DNA of 64,000 bases. Origin: Microlunatus parietis (GTDB lineage Bacteria > Actinomycetota > Actinomycetes > Propionibacteriales > Propionibacteriaceae). The translations under genes were made by a program, and so were the position numbers. Shown here piece by piece: positions 44,842-53,989 of this stretch. The notes beneath the pieces are model-generated. The model did not search any database, was not told the DNA's origin, and saw only the letters and a list, made by a program, of their open reading frames with translations. The stretch is taken from contig NZ_JACCBU010000001.1 in assembly GCF_013407955.1 (NCBI RefSeq), positions 1,302,001 through 1,366,000 on the forward strand, in the 5' to 3' direction. The number at the start of each line of letters is the position of its first letter. Within the stretch, counting starts at the first letter, position 1.

Positions 44842-46341
44842 ATGCTCACGGCGTCCGACGAGACCTCCGCCGGCGCTCGATCACTCCGGTCGATCCTGCG
44901 GCACGATCTGCCGGCCTCGCTGGTGGTCTTCCTGATCGCGATCCCCCTGTCGCTGGGCATCGCCGCCGCGTCCGGCGCGCCCTTGATCGCCGGCCTGGTC
45001 GCGGCCGTCGTCGGCGGCGTCGTGGCCGGCGCGCTCGGCGGTTCGGTACTCCAGGTCAGCGGACCGGCGGCCGGGCTGACCGTGGTCGTGGCCGGGCTGG
45101 TTGACCAGTTCGGCTGGCCCGCCACCGCGGCGATCACCTGCGCCGCCGGCCTGCTGCAGATCCTGCTCGGCGTGACCAGGATCGGCCGGTGGGCGCTGTC
45201 GCTGTCCCCCGCCGTGGTGCACGGGATGCTGGCCGGGATCGGCCTGACCATCGCGTTCCAGCAGCTGCACGTGGTGCTCGGCGGCGCGGCGCAGAGTTCC
45301 TTGATCAAGAACATCGCCGAGCTGCCCGGCCAGATCGTCGGTCACCACCCGCCGTCGGTCCTGATCGGCCTGCTGACGGTGGCGCTGCTGCTGATCTGGC
45401 CGCGGCTGCCCAGGGCCAAGGCCGTGCCCGCGCCGCTGGTCGCGGTCGTCGTCGTGACCGTGGCGGCGGCGGTGCTGGCGCTGCCGGTGGAGCGGGTCCA
45501 GCTGCCCGACGACCCGCTGCGCAGCCTGATCCCGCCGGTGCTGCCGGCCGGCGGCCCGGTGCAGATCGCCGTCGCGGTGCTCACCATCGCGCTGGTGGCG
45601 AGCGTGGAGTCGCTGCTGTCGGCGGTCGCGGTGGACAAGCTGCACCGCGGTCCGCGGGCCGACCTGGACCGGGAGCTGGTCGGCCAGGGTGCGGCCAATG
45701 CGATCTCCGGTCTGCTCGGCGGAATGCCGGTGACCGGCGTGATCGTACGCAGCTCGACCAATGTCGCCGCCGGTGCCCGGAGCCGGGCCGCCGCGATCCT
45801 GCACGGGGTCTGGATCGCGATCTTCGTCCTGGCCGCCGGGACGCTGCTGGAGTCGATCCCGATGGCCGCCCTGGCCGGGGTGCTGCTGGTCACCGGAGTG
45901 AAGCTGATCCAGCTCGCCCACATCCGAACCCTGCGCCGGCACGACGAGCTGGCGGTCTACCTGATCACCGGCCTCGGCGTCGCCGGCTTCGGGTTGGCCG
46001 AGGGCGTGCTGGCAGGGTTGGTGGTCGCGACCGGCCGGGTGCTGCACCGGCTGGCCCGGGCGACGGTCACCGCGACCGAGCATGAGGGCGTGTGGACCGT
46101 CCGGCTCCGCGGTTCGCTGGTGTTCCTCGGCGTCGCGTCGCTGGTACGGACGCTGCGGTCGGTCCCGGTCGGCGCGCCGGCCCGGATCGAGCTGGGCGTG
46201 GACCACCTCGACCACGCCGCGTACGAGGCACTGCAGGACTGGCGTCGCGGGCACATCGCCCGCGGCGGCACGGTCGACCTGGACGACGCCGCGGTGCAGG
46301 CTGCGCTGACCACCCGGACGGGCCGACCGGCGTCCGAGTGA
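44842..46341 (+). CDS. SulP family anion transporter with STAS domain
   Basis: The 499-residue protein has 12-14 membrane segments of the SulP family (LRHDLPASLVVFLIAIPLSLGIAAASGAPLIAGLVAAVVGG at the start; LSPAVVHGMLAGIGLTI, ESLLSAVAVDKLHRGPRADLDRELVGQGAANAISGLLGGMPVTGVIVRSSTN in the core) and a short C-terminal STAS-like domain from about 410. It could carry sulfate, bicarbonate or another anion across the membrane. ATG 44842 follows the unusual TGATCAACTG context. It ends 113 bp before fabD. Confidence 0.85.
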   Translation: MLTASDETSAGARSLRSILRHDLPASLVVFLIAIPLSLGIAAASGAPLIAGLVAAVVGGVVAGALGGSVLQVSGPAAGLTVVVAGLVDQFGWPATAAITCAAGLLQILLGVTRIGRWALSLSPAVVHGMLAGIGLTIAFQQLHVVLGGAAQSSLIKNIAELPGQIVGHHPPSVLIGLLTVALLLIWPRLPRAKAVPAPLVAVVVVTVAAAVLALPVERVQLPDDPLRSLIPPVLPAGGPVQIAVAVLTIALVASVESLLSAVAVDKLHRGPRADLDRELVGQGAANAISGLLGGMPVTGVIVRSSTNVAAGARSRAAAILHGVWIAIFVLAAGTLLESIPMAALAGVLLVTGVKLIQLAHIRTLRRHDELAVYLITGLGVAGFGLAEGVLAGLVVATGRVLHRLARATVTATEHEGVWTVRLRGSLVFLGVASLVRTLRSVPVGAPARIELGVDHLDHAAYEALQDWRRGHIARGGTVDLDDAAVQAALTTRTGRPASE

Positions 46342-46369
46342 GAGCGAGATCACCCCTCCGTTCACCCCT

Positions 46370-46386
46370 TTGTAGGGTTCCCACAA
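46370..46386. promoter_or_regulatory. Imperfect palindrome TTGTAGGGTTCCCACAA upstream of fabD, candidate FasR site
   Basis: An imperfect dyad (TTGTAGG...CCCACAA) lies 69 bp before the fabD start, within the 113-bp gap after the SulP gene. FasR is known to bind upstream of fabD in other actinobacteria. Assigning this sequence as its site is inference from position and symmetry. Confidence 0.45.
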
Positions 46387-46454
46387 CCAGCCGAGAGGAC
46401 TTTCGTGATGTCCCGGTACGGCGATCGGAGGCGCGGCGAGAGAGAGTGGGGACC

Positions 46455-47387
46455 GTGCTCGCGATCGTCGCGCCCGGACAGGGCGCCCAGACCCCCGGCT
46501 TCCTGAGTCCCTGGCTCACGGATTCCACGTACGTGAGCGACCTGGCCCGGCTGTCCGAGGTCGGCGGCCTGGACCTGGCCCACTACGGGACCGAGGCCGA
46601 CGCCGAGGCGATCCGGGACACCGCGGTGGCGCAGCCGCTGCTGGTCGCGGCCGGCGTGCTGGCGGCCGGCCGACTGCTGGGCGCCGGGCCCGCCGCCGAT
46701 GTCGTGGCCGGCCACTCGGTCGGCGAGCTCACGGCGGCTGCCGTCGCCGGTGTGATCCCGGCCGTGCAGGCGATGCTGCTGGTGGCCGAGCGCGGCCGGG
46801 CGATGGCCGAGGCCGCCGCGGCGACGCCGACCTCGATGACCGCGGTGATCGGCGGCAAGCCGGACGAGGTGCTGGCCGCGATCGAGCGGCACGGACTCAC
46901 CCCGGCCAACAACAACGGCCCCGGCCAGATTGTCGCCGCCGGCACCGTCGAGCAGCTGGCCGCCCTGGCCGCCGACCCGCCGGCGCGGGCGCGGCTGATC
47001 CCGCTCAGCGTCGCCGGCGCCTTCCACACCACGCACATGGAGCCCGCGGTGACCCGGCTCGCCGCCGTGGCCGGCGGCCTCGACCCGAAGGACCCGAGCA
47101 CGCGGCTGCTCTCCAACGCCGACGGAGCAGAAGTCGCCGACGGCCGCGAGGTGCTGGACCGGCTGGTCCGGCAGGTCGCCGCGCCAGTCCGCTGGGACCT
47201 CTGCCTGGAGACCCTGGCTGGCCTCGGCGTCACCGGTCTGCTGGAACTGCCGCCGGCCGGCACGCTGACCGGCATCGCCAAGCGGAACCTCAAGGGGGTC
47301 GAGTTGTTCGCCCTGAACACGCCCGACCAGCTCCCCGAGGCCCAAGCCTTCGTTCAGCAGCACGCGAACCGGGAGGTCAGTCGATGA
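46455..47387 (+). CDS. fabD: Malonyl-CoA:ACP transacylase
   Basis: The 310-residue protein has the FabD signature VAPGQGAQTPGFL at the start, the nucleophile in VAGHSVGELTAAAVAG, Arg in LLVAERGRAM and the catalytic His in GAFHTTHME. It loads malonyl groups onto ACP in the cytoplasm. GTG 46455 matches the usual actinobacterial N-terminus; GTG 46446 is in frame. The fabH gene overlaps the stop by ATGA. Confidence 0.95.
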   Translation: MLAIVAPGQGAQTPGFLSPWLTDSTYVSDLARLSEVGGLDLAHYGTEADAEAIRDTAVAQPLLVAAGVLAAGRLLGAGPAADVVAGHSVGELTAAAVAGVIPAVQAMLLVAERGRAMAEAAAATPTSMTAVIGGKPDEVLAAIERHGLTPANNNGPGQIVAAGTVEQLAALAADPPARARLIPLSVAGAFHTTHMEPAVTRLAAVAGGLDPKDPSTRLLSNADGAEVADGREVLDRLVRQVAAPVRWDLCLETLAGLGVTGLLELPPAGTLTGIAKRNLKGVELFALNTPDQLPEAQAFVQQHANREVSR

Positions 47388-48412
47388 ACGACGCAGCCAC
47401 CAGCCCGACGCTCCAGATCTCCCGGGGCGCCGATTACTCGAGGATCCTCGCGGTCGGTGGCTATCGACCGCGCCGTTCGGTGACCAACGCCGAGATCTGC
47501 ACCATGATCGACTCCTCGGACGAGTGGATCCAGACCCGCTCCGGGATCAAGGAGCGGCGCTGGGCCGAGCCGGACGAGACGATCCAGATGATGGCCGTCG
47601 CGGCCGGCCGGCACGCCCTGTCCAAGATCGACTTGGCGCCGGGCCAGATCGACGCGGTGATCATCTCCACGGTCACCCACTTCCACGCCACACCGGCGAT
47701 CGCGACCCGGATCGCGGCCGAGCTGGGCGCCAAGGGTGCGGCCGCGTTCGACATCTCCGCCGCCTGCGCCGGCTTCTGCTACGGCGTCGCGATGGCCGAT
47801 TCCATGATCAGGACCGGCACCGCCCGGCACGTCCTGGTGATCGGCGTCGAGCGGCTCAGCGACATCACCGACAAGCATGATCGCGGTACCGCGTTCCTGT
47901 TCGCCGACGGCGCCGGCGCCGCCGTGGTGGGGCCGAGCGAGACGCCCGGCATCGGGCCGGTGGTCTGGGGCTCCGACGGTGATCAGGCGGACTTGATCAC
48001 CCAGACCGCCGCCTTCGACGAGGCCGCTCGCCAGGTCGGTCCCACCCATCAGGACTTCCCGACGCTGCGGATGGACGGCAACCCGGTGTTCCGCTGGGCG
48101 TCGTACACGATGGCAAAGGTGGCCGCCGAGGCGATGGACCGCGCCGGCGTCACTCCGGATCAGATCGACGTGTTCGCCCCGCACCAGGCGAACCTGCGGA
48201 TCGTCGACGCCATGTTCCGCGCCCTGAAACTGCCCGAACGGGTGGTGATCGCCCGGGACATCGAATACCAGGGCAACACCTCCGCAGCCTCGATCCCGTT
48301 GGCGATCGACGCCCTGCTCGCCTCCGGCGAGGCGCACAGCGGCCAGATCGCGTTGATCATCGGTTTCGGGGCAGGCCTGGTCTACGCCGGGCAGGTGATC
48401 GTCCTTCCCTAG
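47384..48412 (+). CDS. fabH: Beta-ketoacyl-ACP synthase III
   Basis: The 342-residue thiolase-fold protein has the catalytic triad Cys at about 128 (SAACAGF), His at about 267 (PHQANLR) and Asn at about 298 (QGNTSAASIP). It starts fatty-acid chains by condensing an acyl-CoA with malonyl-ACP. The start overlaps the fabD stop, and the gene is dense in TGATCA motifs. It is the second gene of the fab operon. Confidence 0.95.
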   Translation: MNDAATSPTLQISRGADYSRILAVGGYRPRRSVTNAEICTMIDSSDEWIQTRSGIKERRWAEPDETIQMMAVAAGRHALSKIDLAPGQIDAVIISTVTHFHATPAIATRIAAELGAKGAAAFDISAACAGFCYGVAMADSMIRTGTARHVLVIGVERLSDITDKHDRGTAFLFADGAGAAVVGPSETPGIGPVVWGSDGDQADLITQTAAFDEAARQVGPTHQDFPTLRMDGNPVFRWASYTMAKVAAEAMDRAGVTPDQIDVFAPHQANLRIVDAMFRALKLPERVVIARDIEYQGNTSAASIPLAIDALLASGEAHSGQIALIIGFGAGLVYAGQVIVLP

Positions 48413-48468
48413 CGACGATCAGGACCCGCAACTCTCACGTACCACCCAGACAAGGAGACCATCGAGAA

Positions 48469-48714
48469 ATGGCCACCACTGAAGAGATCCGCGCCGACCT
48501 CGCCGAGATCGTCAACGAGGTCGCCGGCGTACCGGCGGACGACGTGGCGCTGGACAAGTCGTTCACCGATGATCTTGACGTCGACTCGCTGTCGATGGTG
48601 GAGATCATCTATGCCGCCGAGGAGAAGTTCGGCGTGAGCATCCCGGATGAGGAGGCCAAGAACCTCCGTACCGTAGGCGACGCCGTTGCCTACATCGAGC
48701 GCGCGTCGTCGTAA
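48469..48714 (+). CDS. acpP: Acyl carrier protein
   Basis: The 81-residue acidic four-helix protein carries the phosphopantetheine site DVDSLSMVEI with Ser at about 40. It holds growing acyl chains during type II fatty-acid synthesis. AAGGAGACCATCGAGAA before ATG 48469 supplies the ribosome site. The DDL preceding the site is encoded GAT GAT CTT instead of the GC-rich codons used elsewhere in the gene. Confidence 0.95.
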   Translation: MATTEEIRADLAEIVNEVAGVPADDVALDKSFTDDLDVDSLSMVEIIYAAEEKFGVSIPDEEAKNLRTVGDAVAYIERASS

Positions 48715-48810
48715 CCCGCTACGCGCCGGTTCGCCGGGCCACGGCAACACCCCGCCGGGCCCGGCGAACCTATCTCGACCGTCTTCGACTAGAAAGGCGA
48801 ACCACGTCTC

Positions 48811-50055
48811 ATGTCTCGCACCCGTGTCGTTGTCACCGGACTCGGAGCCACCACCCCGCTCGGTGGTGACGTGGCCAGCACCTGGGAGGGTCTGCTGGCC
48901 GGCAAGTCGGGGGTACGCAAGCTCGAGGTCGACTGGATCGCCGAGCTCCCGGTCAAGATCGCCGCACCGGTCGCGGTCGATCCGTCCGAGGTCCTGGACC
49001 GGGTCGTCGCCCGCCGGCTGGACCGCAACGCCCAGCTCGCGGTGATCGCGGCCGAGCAGGCCTGGACCGATGCCGGCTTCGGCTTCGGCGAAGAGAATGA
49101 TCTTGATCCGGACCGGACCGGCGTCGCCATCGGCACCGGCATCGGCGGCATCAGTACGCTGCTCGGCAACTGGGACACCCTGCGGGACAAGGGCGTTCGC
49201 CGGGTCAGCCCGCTCGCCGTACCGATGCTGATGGCCAACGCGGCCGCCGCCAACGTCAGCCTGCGGATCCGGGCCCGGGCCGGCGTGCACACCACCGTAT
49301 CGGCCTGTGCCTCGAGCAACGAGTCGATCGCCCTCGGCCTGGACATGATCAGGCTCGGCCGCGCCGACGTGGCGATGGTCGGCGGGACCGAGGCCGTGAT
49401 CCACGCGATGACCGTGGGCTCGTTCGGCCAGATGCAGGCGATGAGCCGGCGCAACGACGAACCCGAACGCGCCTCCCGGCCGTGGGACGTCGACCGCGAC
49501 GGCTTCGTCATGGGCGAGGGCTCGGCGATGTTCGTGATCGAATCACTGGAACACGCGCAAGCCCGCGGCGCCAAGATCTACGGCGAACTGGCCGGTGCCG
49601 GGATCACCGCCGACGCCCACGACATGGTCGCGCCGGAACCGACCGGGCACAGCCAGGCGAAGGCGATGATCAAGTCGCTGCAGGACGGCGAGCTGTCCGC
49701 CGCCGACGTCGTGCACGTGAACGCCCACGCCACCTCGACCCCGACCGGCGACGGCATCGAGGCACTGTCCGTCCGGGAGGCGCTCGGCCAGGACACGACC
49801 GCGATCGTCACCTCGACCAAGTCGATGACCGGTCACCTGCTCGGCGGCGCCGGCGCCCTGGAGTCGATGGCGACCCTGCTCGCCCTGCACCACCGTGTCG
49901 TACCGCCGACGATCAACCTGGACAACCCCGAGCCCGGCCTCGGCATCGACATCGCCACCGAGCAACGGAGGCTGCCCGACGGCGACCTGGTCGGCATCAA
50001 CAACTCCTTCGGCTTCGGCGGCCACAACGTCGCCCTCGCCTTCAAGACGCTCTGA
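48811..50055 (+). CDS. fabF: Beta-ketoacyl-ACP synthase II
   Basis: The 414-residue condensing enzyme has catalytic Cys at about 166 (VSACASSNES), His at about 306 (NAHATSTPTGD) and His at about 342 (MTGHLLGGAGALES), and ends with the NNSFGFGGHNV segment. It elongates acyl-ACP with malonyl-ACP. AGAAAGGCG upstream of ATG 48811 is the ribosome site. It closes the fabD-fabH-acpP-fabF operon, and its stop overlaps that of the convergent LysR gene by 14 bp. Confidence 0.95.
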   Translation: MSRTRVVVTGLGATTPLGGDVASTWEGLLAGKSGVRKLEVDWIAELPVKIAAPVAVDPSEVLDRVVARRLDRNAQLAVIAAEQAWTDAGFGFGEENDLDPDRTGVAIGTGIGGISTLLGNWDTLRDKGVRRVSPLAVPMLMANAAAANVSLRIRARAGVHTTVSACASSNESIALGLDMIRLGRADVAMVGGTEAVIHAMTVGSFGQMQAMSRRNDEPERASRPWDVDRDGFVMGEGSAMFVIESLEHAQARGAKIYGELAGAGITADAHDMVAPEPTGHSQAKAMIKSLQDGELSAADVVHVNAHATSTPTGDGIEALSVREALGQDTTAIVTSTKSMTGHLLGGAGALESMATLLALHHRVVPPTINLDNPEPGLGIDIATEQRRLPDGDLVGINNSFGFGGHNVALAFKTL

Positions 50056-50959
50056 CGGACACCCGCGGGACCTCGGCCACCTCCCGGAGCACCTCGATCA
50101 TCCGGGCCACCGTCGGCGCTGCCTCCGGCCGCGACACCGCGCAGACCCGGCGGGTCACCGTCGGCGCCAGCGGGCGCAGCGGAACGTCGTCGGGCAGCTG
50201 GTCCACCGCCAGGCCGGGGACCAGGGCGACAGCGACGCCGGCCTGGACCAACCGGCCGATGGTCAGGTAGTTGTCGGCTTCGAACGCGATCGTCGGGGTG
50301 AAGCCGCCCTCGCGGCAGAACCGGTCCAGCATGTCGCGGCACATCGGGTCCGGCGAGCAGTCCCGGATCCACGGTTCGGCGGCCAGCTCGCGGACGCTGA
50401 CCAGGTCGGCGTCCGAGCGGGCGTGGCCGGGCGGCAGCGCGACCAGCACCGGATCGTCCAGCAGCGGCTCCTGCTCGAGGTCGCCGAAGTCGAGTACCGG
50501 GTCCGGCGGGTAGTCGAAGACCACGGCGAGGTCGAGGCGCCGGGCGGTGACGGCCTCGATCGCCATCAACGGGTCCAGGATGTCGAGGCTGAGCGTGATC
50601 TCCGGGTGCCGGCGGCGGAACTCGGTGATCGCGTCGGGGATCAGCCGGGATGCCGCGCTGACGAAGGCACCGAGCCGCAGCCGCCCGGTGCGCAGCTCGA
50701 TCAGGTCCTTGACCTCCTGTTCGGCCCGCCGCAGCTGTTCCTCGACCTGCTCGGCGTGCCGACAGAGCAGTCGCCCGGCCTCGGTCAGCCGGACGCCGCG
50801 GGCGTGCCGGACGAACAGCGGGGTGCCGAGTTGGCGTTCCAGCGTCGCCATCTGCTGCGACACCGCCGAGGCCGTGTACGAGAGCCGGGCCGCGGCCCGG
50901 GTCATCGAGCCGGACTCGGCGACCGCGGCGAGGATGCGAAGGTGGCGTACGTCGAGCAT
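50042..50959 (-). CDS. LysR family transcriptional regulator
   Basis: The 305-residue protein has the LysR HTH at the N-terminus (LRILAAVAESGSMTRAAARLSYTASAVSQQMATLERQLGTPLFVR) and a periplasmic-binding-like effector domain (from about 90). AAGGTGG 5 bases before ATG 50959 decides the start. It is divergent from an EamA permease gene 71 bp away, the usual LysR-target layout. The effector is unknown. Confidence 0.85.
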   Translation of the reverse strand: MLDVRHLRILAAVAESGSMTRAAARLSYTASAVSQQMATLERQLGTPLFVRHARGVRLTEAGRLLCRHAEQVEEQLRRAEQEVKDLIELRTGRLRLGAFVSAASRLIPDAITEFRRRHPEITLSLDILDPLMAIEAVTARRLDLAVVFDYPPDPVLDFGDLEQEPLLDDPVLVALPPGHARSDADLVSVRELAAEPWIRDCSPDPMCRDMLDRFCREGGFTPTIAFEADNYLTIGRLVQAGVAVALVPGLAVDQLPDDVPLRPLAPTVTRRVCAVSRPEAAPTVARMIEVLREVAEVPRVSVRAS

Positions 50960-51030
50960 GCATTCCACCTTAACGCTCCCTCCCGGAACCATTGCTGGTC
51001 TTAAGCCTCGAACGTGGGCAGGCTGAAGGT
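50960..51030. promoter_or_regulatory. Divergent LysR/EamA promoter region
   Basis: The 71-bp gap between the LysR start and the EamA start is where a LysR protein would bind. It contains TTAACG and a later CTTAAG but no perfect dyad, so the exact site is not resolved. Confidence 0.4.
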
Positions 51031-52044
51031 GTGAGCGAAACGACCACCCTGCAGTCACCTGTCGCGCCCGGTCTGGGCCATAAGGCCACCGGCGCGCTGG
51101 CGGCCGGCCTGTCCTTGTTCCTGATCGGTACGTCGGCCCCGGTCGCCGCCACCATTCACGAGGTGCCGCTGCTGACCGGCCAGGCGGCGCGCTATCTGGT
51201 CGCGGGCCTGCTGCTGGTGGCGATCATGATCATCCGCCGCTCGCTCCAGCGGTCTCGCCGGCCGACGCCGATCCGCCTCCGGCGAAGCGACCTGCTCGAC
51301 ATCGTGCTGCTCGGCACGGTCGGCATCGCCGGGTTCAACGTCTTCCTGGTCTCGGCGTCCTATCGGGTCGACCCTGCCCTCGTCGGTACGGTGCTCGCGG
51401 CCACCCCGGTCCTGTTGGCCGTGATCAGTCCGCTGCTCGTCCGCTGCCGGCCCTCTGGCCGGGTCGTCGTCGGCGCCGTCGTCGTGACGGCCGGCACGGT
51501 GTACATCACGGGCGTCGGCGCGGCGGACCCGCTCGGCATTCTCCTGTGTGCCGGCGCGCTGGCCTGCGAACTGGCCTTCACCCTCGTCGCCGTACGACTG
51601 ATCGAGCGGTTCGGCACCTTCGCCACGACCACGCTCGCCGCGGTCTCCGGCGGCGCCGTGTTGATCATGGCGGCGCTGATCTTCGACGGCCCGGGCGCGG
51701 CCACGACGATCATGGTCACCCCGGGCGATGCGGTACGGATTCTTTACCTGGCCCTCGCCGTAGCGATCGGCGCCAACCTGGCCTGGTACCTGGCGCTGCC
51801 CCGCCTCGGCCCGGCCCGGTCCGGCCTGTTCTACGCCCTGAGCCCGGTCGGTGCCATCGCGGCTTCCGCGGTCCTCGGCATCGGCCTGCCGGCTCCGGTC
51901 GTCCTGGTCGGCCTCGGCGTCGTCGCCCTCGGCGTGATCATCGGGATCTGGCCGCAGCGGATCGAGCCGAACGACGGCGTGCGCCGCACCCCGCAACGGG
52001 GTACGACGCACGCCAGGGAACCGGTGTCGATCAACCGGCCGTGA
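51031..52044 (+). CDS. EamA family (DMT superfamily) permease
   Basis: The 337-residue protein has ten membrane segments in two EamA repeats (GLSLFLIGTSAPVAATIHEVPLLTGQAARYLVAG; later SPVGAIAASAVLGIGLPAPVVLVGLGVVALGVIIG). Such permeases usually export amino acids or drugs. GTG 51031 with GAAGGT upstream is chosen. It is divergent from a LysR regulator, which probably induces it. Its stop overlaps that of the betaine-binding protein gene by 14 bp. Confidence 0.8.
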   Translation: MSETTTLQSPVAPGLGHKATGALAAGLSLFLIGTSAPVAATIHEVPLLTGQAARYLVAGLLLVAIMIIRRSLQRSRRPTPIRLRRSDLLDIVLLGTVGIAGFNVFLVSASYRVDPALVGTVLAATPVLLAVISPLLVRCRPSGRVVVGAVVVTAGTVYITGVGAADPLGILLCAGALACELAFTLVAVRLIERFGTFATTTLAAVSGGAVLIMAALIFDGPGAATTIMVTPGDAVRILYLALAVAIGANLAWYLALPRLGPARSGLFYALSPVGAIAASAVLGIGLPAPVVLVGLGVVALGVIIGIWPQRIEPNDGVRRTPQRGTTHAREPVSINRP

Positions 52045-52936
52045 GGCCGTCCACCCACTCCTGGTTCTCGCTGATCCACTTCTTGACGACCGGACCGTAG
52101 TCGTCCGGCTTCTCCTCGGTGTTGAACATCGCGTTCTCCAGCGAGTACAGCGTCTTGGAGTCCATCTTGAAGTTCTTGAACCACGGAGTCAGTTCGGGGA
52201 ACTCGGTCTCGAAGTCCTTCTTCGCGAACGAATGGATCTCCTCGGTGGCGCCCATCGCACCCTCCGGGTCCTCCAGATCCTTGATCGGGAACGCGTCGTA
52301 GGCCCAGTGCGGCCGCCACAGCGTGACCACCACGTTCTCACCCTTGTCGGTCGCGGCCTTGAGCTCGGCCAGCATGGCCGGCGTCGACGAGGTGACGAAC
52401 TCCATCTTGTCCAGCTTGTACGTCGGGATAGCCGAGTCGTTCATCTGCTTGGTCAGCCCGGCCCCGGACTCGATGCCGACGATCTTGTTGTTGAACTTGT
52501 CGGCGTTCGCGGCCAGGTCGGCCAGCGAGTCGATCGGGGCATCCTCGTTCACCGCGACGGTCAGCTTGGCCTCGTCGTTCCAGACCCCGAGGTCGACGAT
52601 CTGGTCGCCGAACCGCTCGATGTAGTCCTCGTGCGTGATCGGCAGCCAGGTGTCGAAGATGACGTCGTAGTCGCCGGTCGAGAGACCGGTGTAGCCCGGG
52701 GCGACGTCGACGTACTCGAGCTCGACGTTGTACCCCTTCTCGGTCAGGATCGCCTTCCACAGTTCGGAAGCGGCGATCCCCTCGTCCCAGCCGTTGAAGA
52801 CGCCGACCTTCAGATCCTTCTTCCCCTCGCCGCCGCCCGGCTCGGCCGGGGTCGTGCTCGGCGGCGAACAGGCGGCCAACGCCGCGAAGGTCGCCACGGC
52901 GGCGGCCACGACGAGCATCCTGACTTTCTTGATCAT
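52031..52936 (-). CDS. proX: Glycine betaine/proline ABC transporter, substrate-binding lipoprotein
   Basis: The 301-residue protein has a signal peptide with lipobox LAAC (Cys at about 23), and the OpuAC/ProX type II binding fold. DTWLPITHEDY and WRPHWAYDAFP supply tryptophans of the type that cage quaternary amines. It captures betaine-like osmoprotectants outside the membrane. It is the last gene of the proV-proW-proX operon. Its C-terminus meets the convergent EamA gene. Confidence 0.9.
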   Translation of the reverse strand: MIKKVRMLVVAAAVATFAALAACSPPSTTPAEPGGGEGKKDLKVGVFNGWDEGIAASELWKAILTEKGYNVELEYVDVAPGYTGLSTGDYDVIFDTWLPITHEDYIERFGDQIVDLGVWNDEAKLTVAVNEDAPIDSLADLAANADKFNNKIVGIESGAGLTKQMNDSAIPTYKLDKMEFVTSSTPAMLAELKAATDKGENVVVTLWRPHWAYDAFPIKDLEDPEGAMGATEEIHSFAKKDFETEFPELTPWFKNFKMDSKTLYSLENAMFNTEEKPDDYGPVVKKWISENQEWVDGLTAG

Positions 52937-52966
52937 CTCATCCCTTTCGTGAACACAGCGCGTCTG

Positions 52967-53989
52967 TCACTGCGCGGCCGGCTGCGCTTCATGCTCCGGT
53001 CGCTTCGTCGGTTGCGTCTCGAGTTCCTCCGTGGCCGCCTCGGCTGCTGGCGTCTCCGCCTCGGCCGCTGCAGCCGGTGCCGGACGGGACCGGCGCCGGG
53101 GCGACTGACGCTGCTGGCCGAGCACCCCGCTCAGCCGGTCCAGAATGATCGCGATGATCACCACGGAAAGCCCTGCCTCGAAGCCGAGCGGGATGTCCAG
53201 GCTGCCCAGGCCGCGGACCACCTCGCCACCGAGACCGCCGGCACCGACCATGCCGGCGATCACCACCATCGACAGCGAGAGCATGATCACCTGGTTGACG
53301 CCGGCCATGATCGTCGGCAGCGCCAGCGGCAACTGGATCTGGCGCAGCACCCGCCACGGCGTCGAGCCGAAGGCCTGGCCCGCCTCGACCACTTCGCGGT
53401 CGACGTTCTGGATGCCCAGCTGGGTGAGCCGGACGCCCGGCGCCATGGCGAAGATGATCGTCGCGAAGATGCCGGGAGCCACGCCGACCCGGAACAGCAG
53501 CAACGCGGGGATCAGGTAGACGAAGACCGGCAGGGTCTGCATCAGGTCGAGGATCGGGCGCATGATCATCGCCGCGATCCGGGACTTCGCCCCGAGGATG
53601 CCGAGCGGGACACTGAACACGATCGCGATCGCGCTGGCGACGAGCACCATCGCCAGCGTCTCCATCGCGTTCTCCCACTGGTTCACGCCGACGATGATCA
53701 ACAAGCCGGGGATCGAGCCGATCGCCAGGATCCAGCGTCGGGCCAGCAGGGCGAGCCCGGCGATGACCAGGATGATCACCCAGAACGGCGGCGCCTTGAG
53801 GAAGAACTCCGCCCAGGCGAAGAAGAAGTCGAGCACCGTGCGGGCGGCGGTGAAGACGCCGGAGAAGTACGTGGTGAGGAACGTGATCCCGCCCTCGACC
53901 CAGGCACCGAGCGGGATCCGGAACCCGTCCTCGGTGAAGAAGGATTGGAAGAACCGGATCAGCGCGTCACCGAAGCTCAGCAGAGTCAT
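52967..53989 (-). CDS. proW: Glycine betaine/proline ABC transporter, permease
   Basis: The 340-residue protein has seven membrane segments and the EAA-loop segment VDREVVEAGQAFGSTPWRVLRQIQLPLALPTIMAG of OpuAB/ProW permeases. The C-terminal 50 residues are a low-complexity Ala/Glu/Pro/Arg tail not needed for transport. The ATPase gene overlaps its start by 23 bp, so the subunits are made together. Confidence 0.9.
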   Translation of the reverse strand: MTLLSFGDALIRFFQSFFTEDGFRIPLGAWVEGGITFLTTYFSGVFTAARTVLDFFFAWAEFFLKAPPFWVIILVIAGLALLARRWILAIGSIPGLLIIVGVNQWENAMETLAMVLVASAIAIVFSVPLGILGAKSRIAAMIMRPILDLMQTLPVFVYLIPALLLFRVGVAPGIFATIIFAMAPGVRLTQLGIQNVDREVVEAGQAFGSTPWRVLRQIQLPLALPTIMAGVNQVIMLSLSMVVIAGMVGAGGLGGEVVRGLGSLDIPLGFEAGLSVVIIAIILDRLSGVLGQQRQSPRRRSRPAPAAAAEAETPAAEAATEELETQPTKRPEHEAQPAAQ

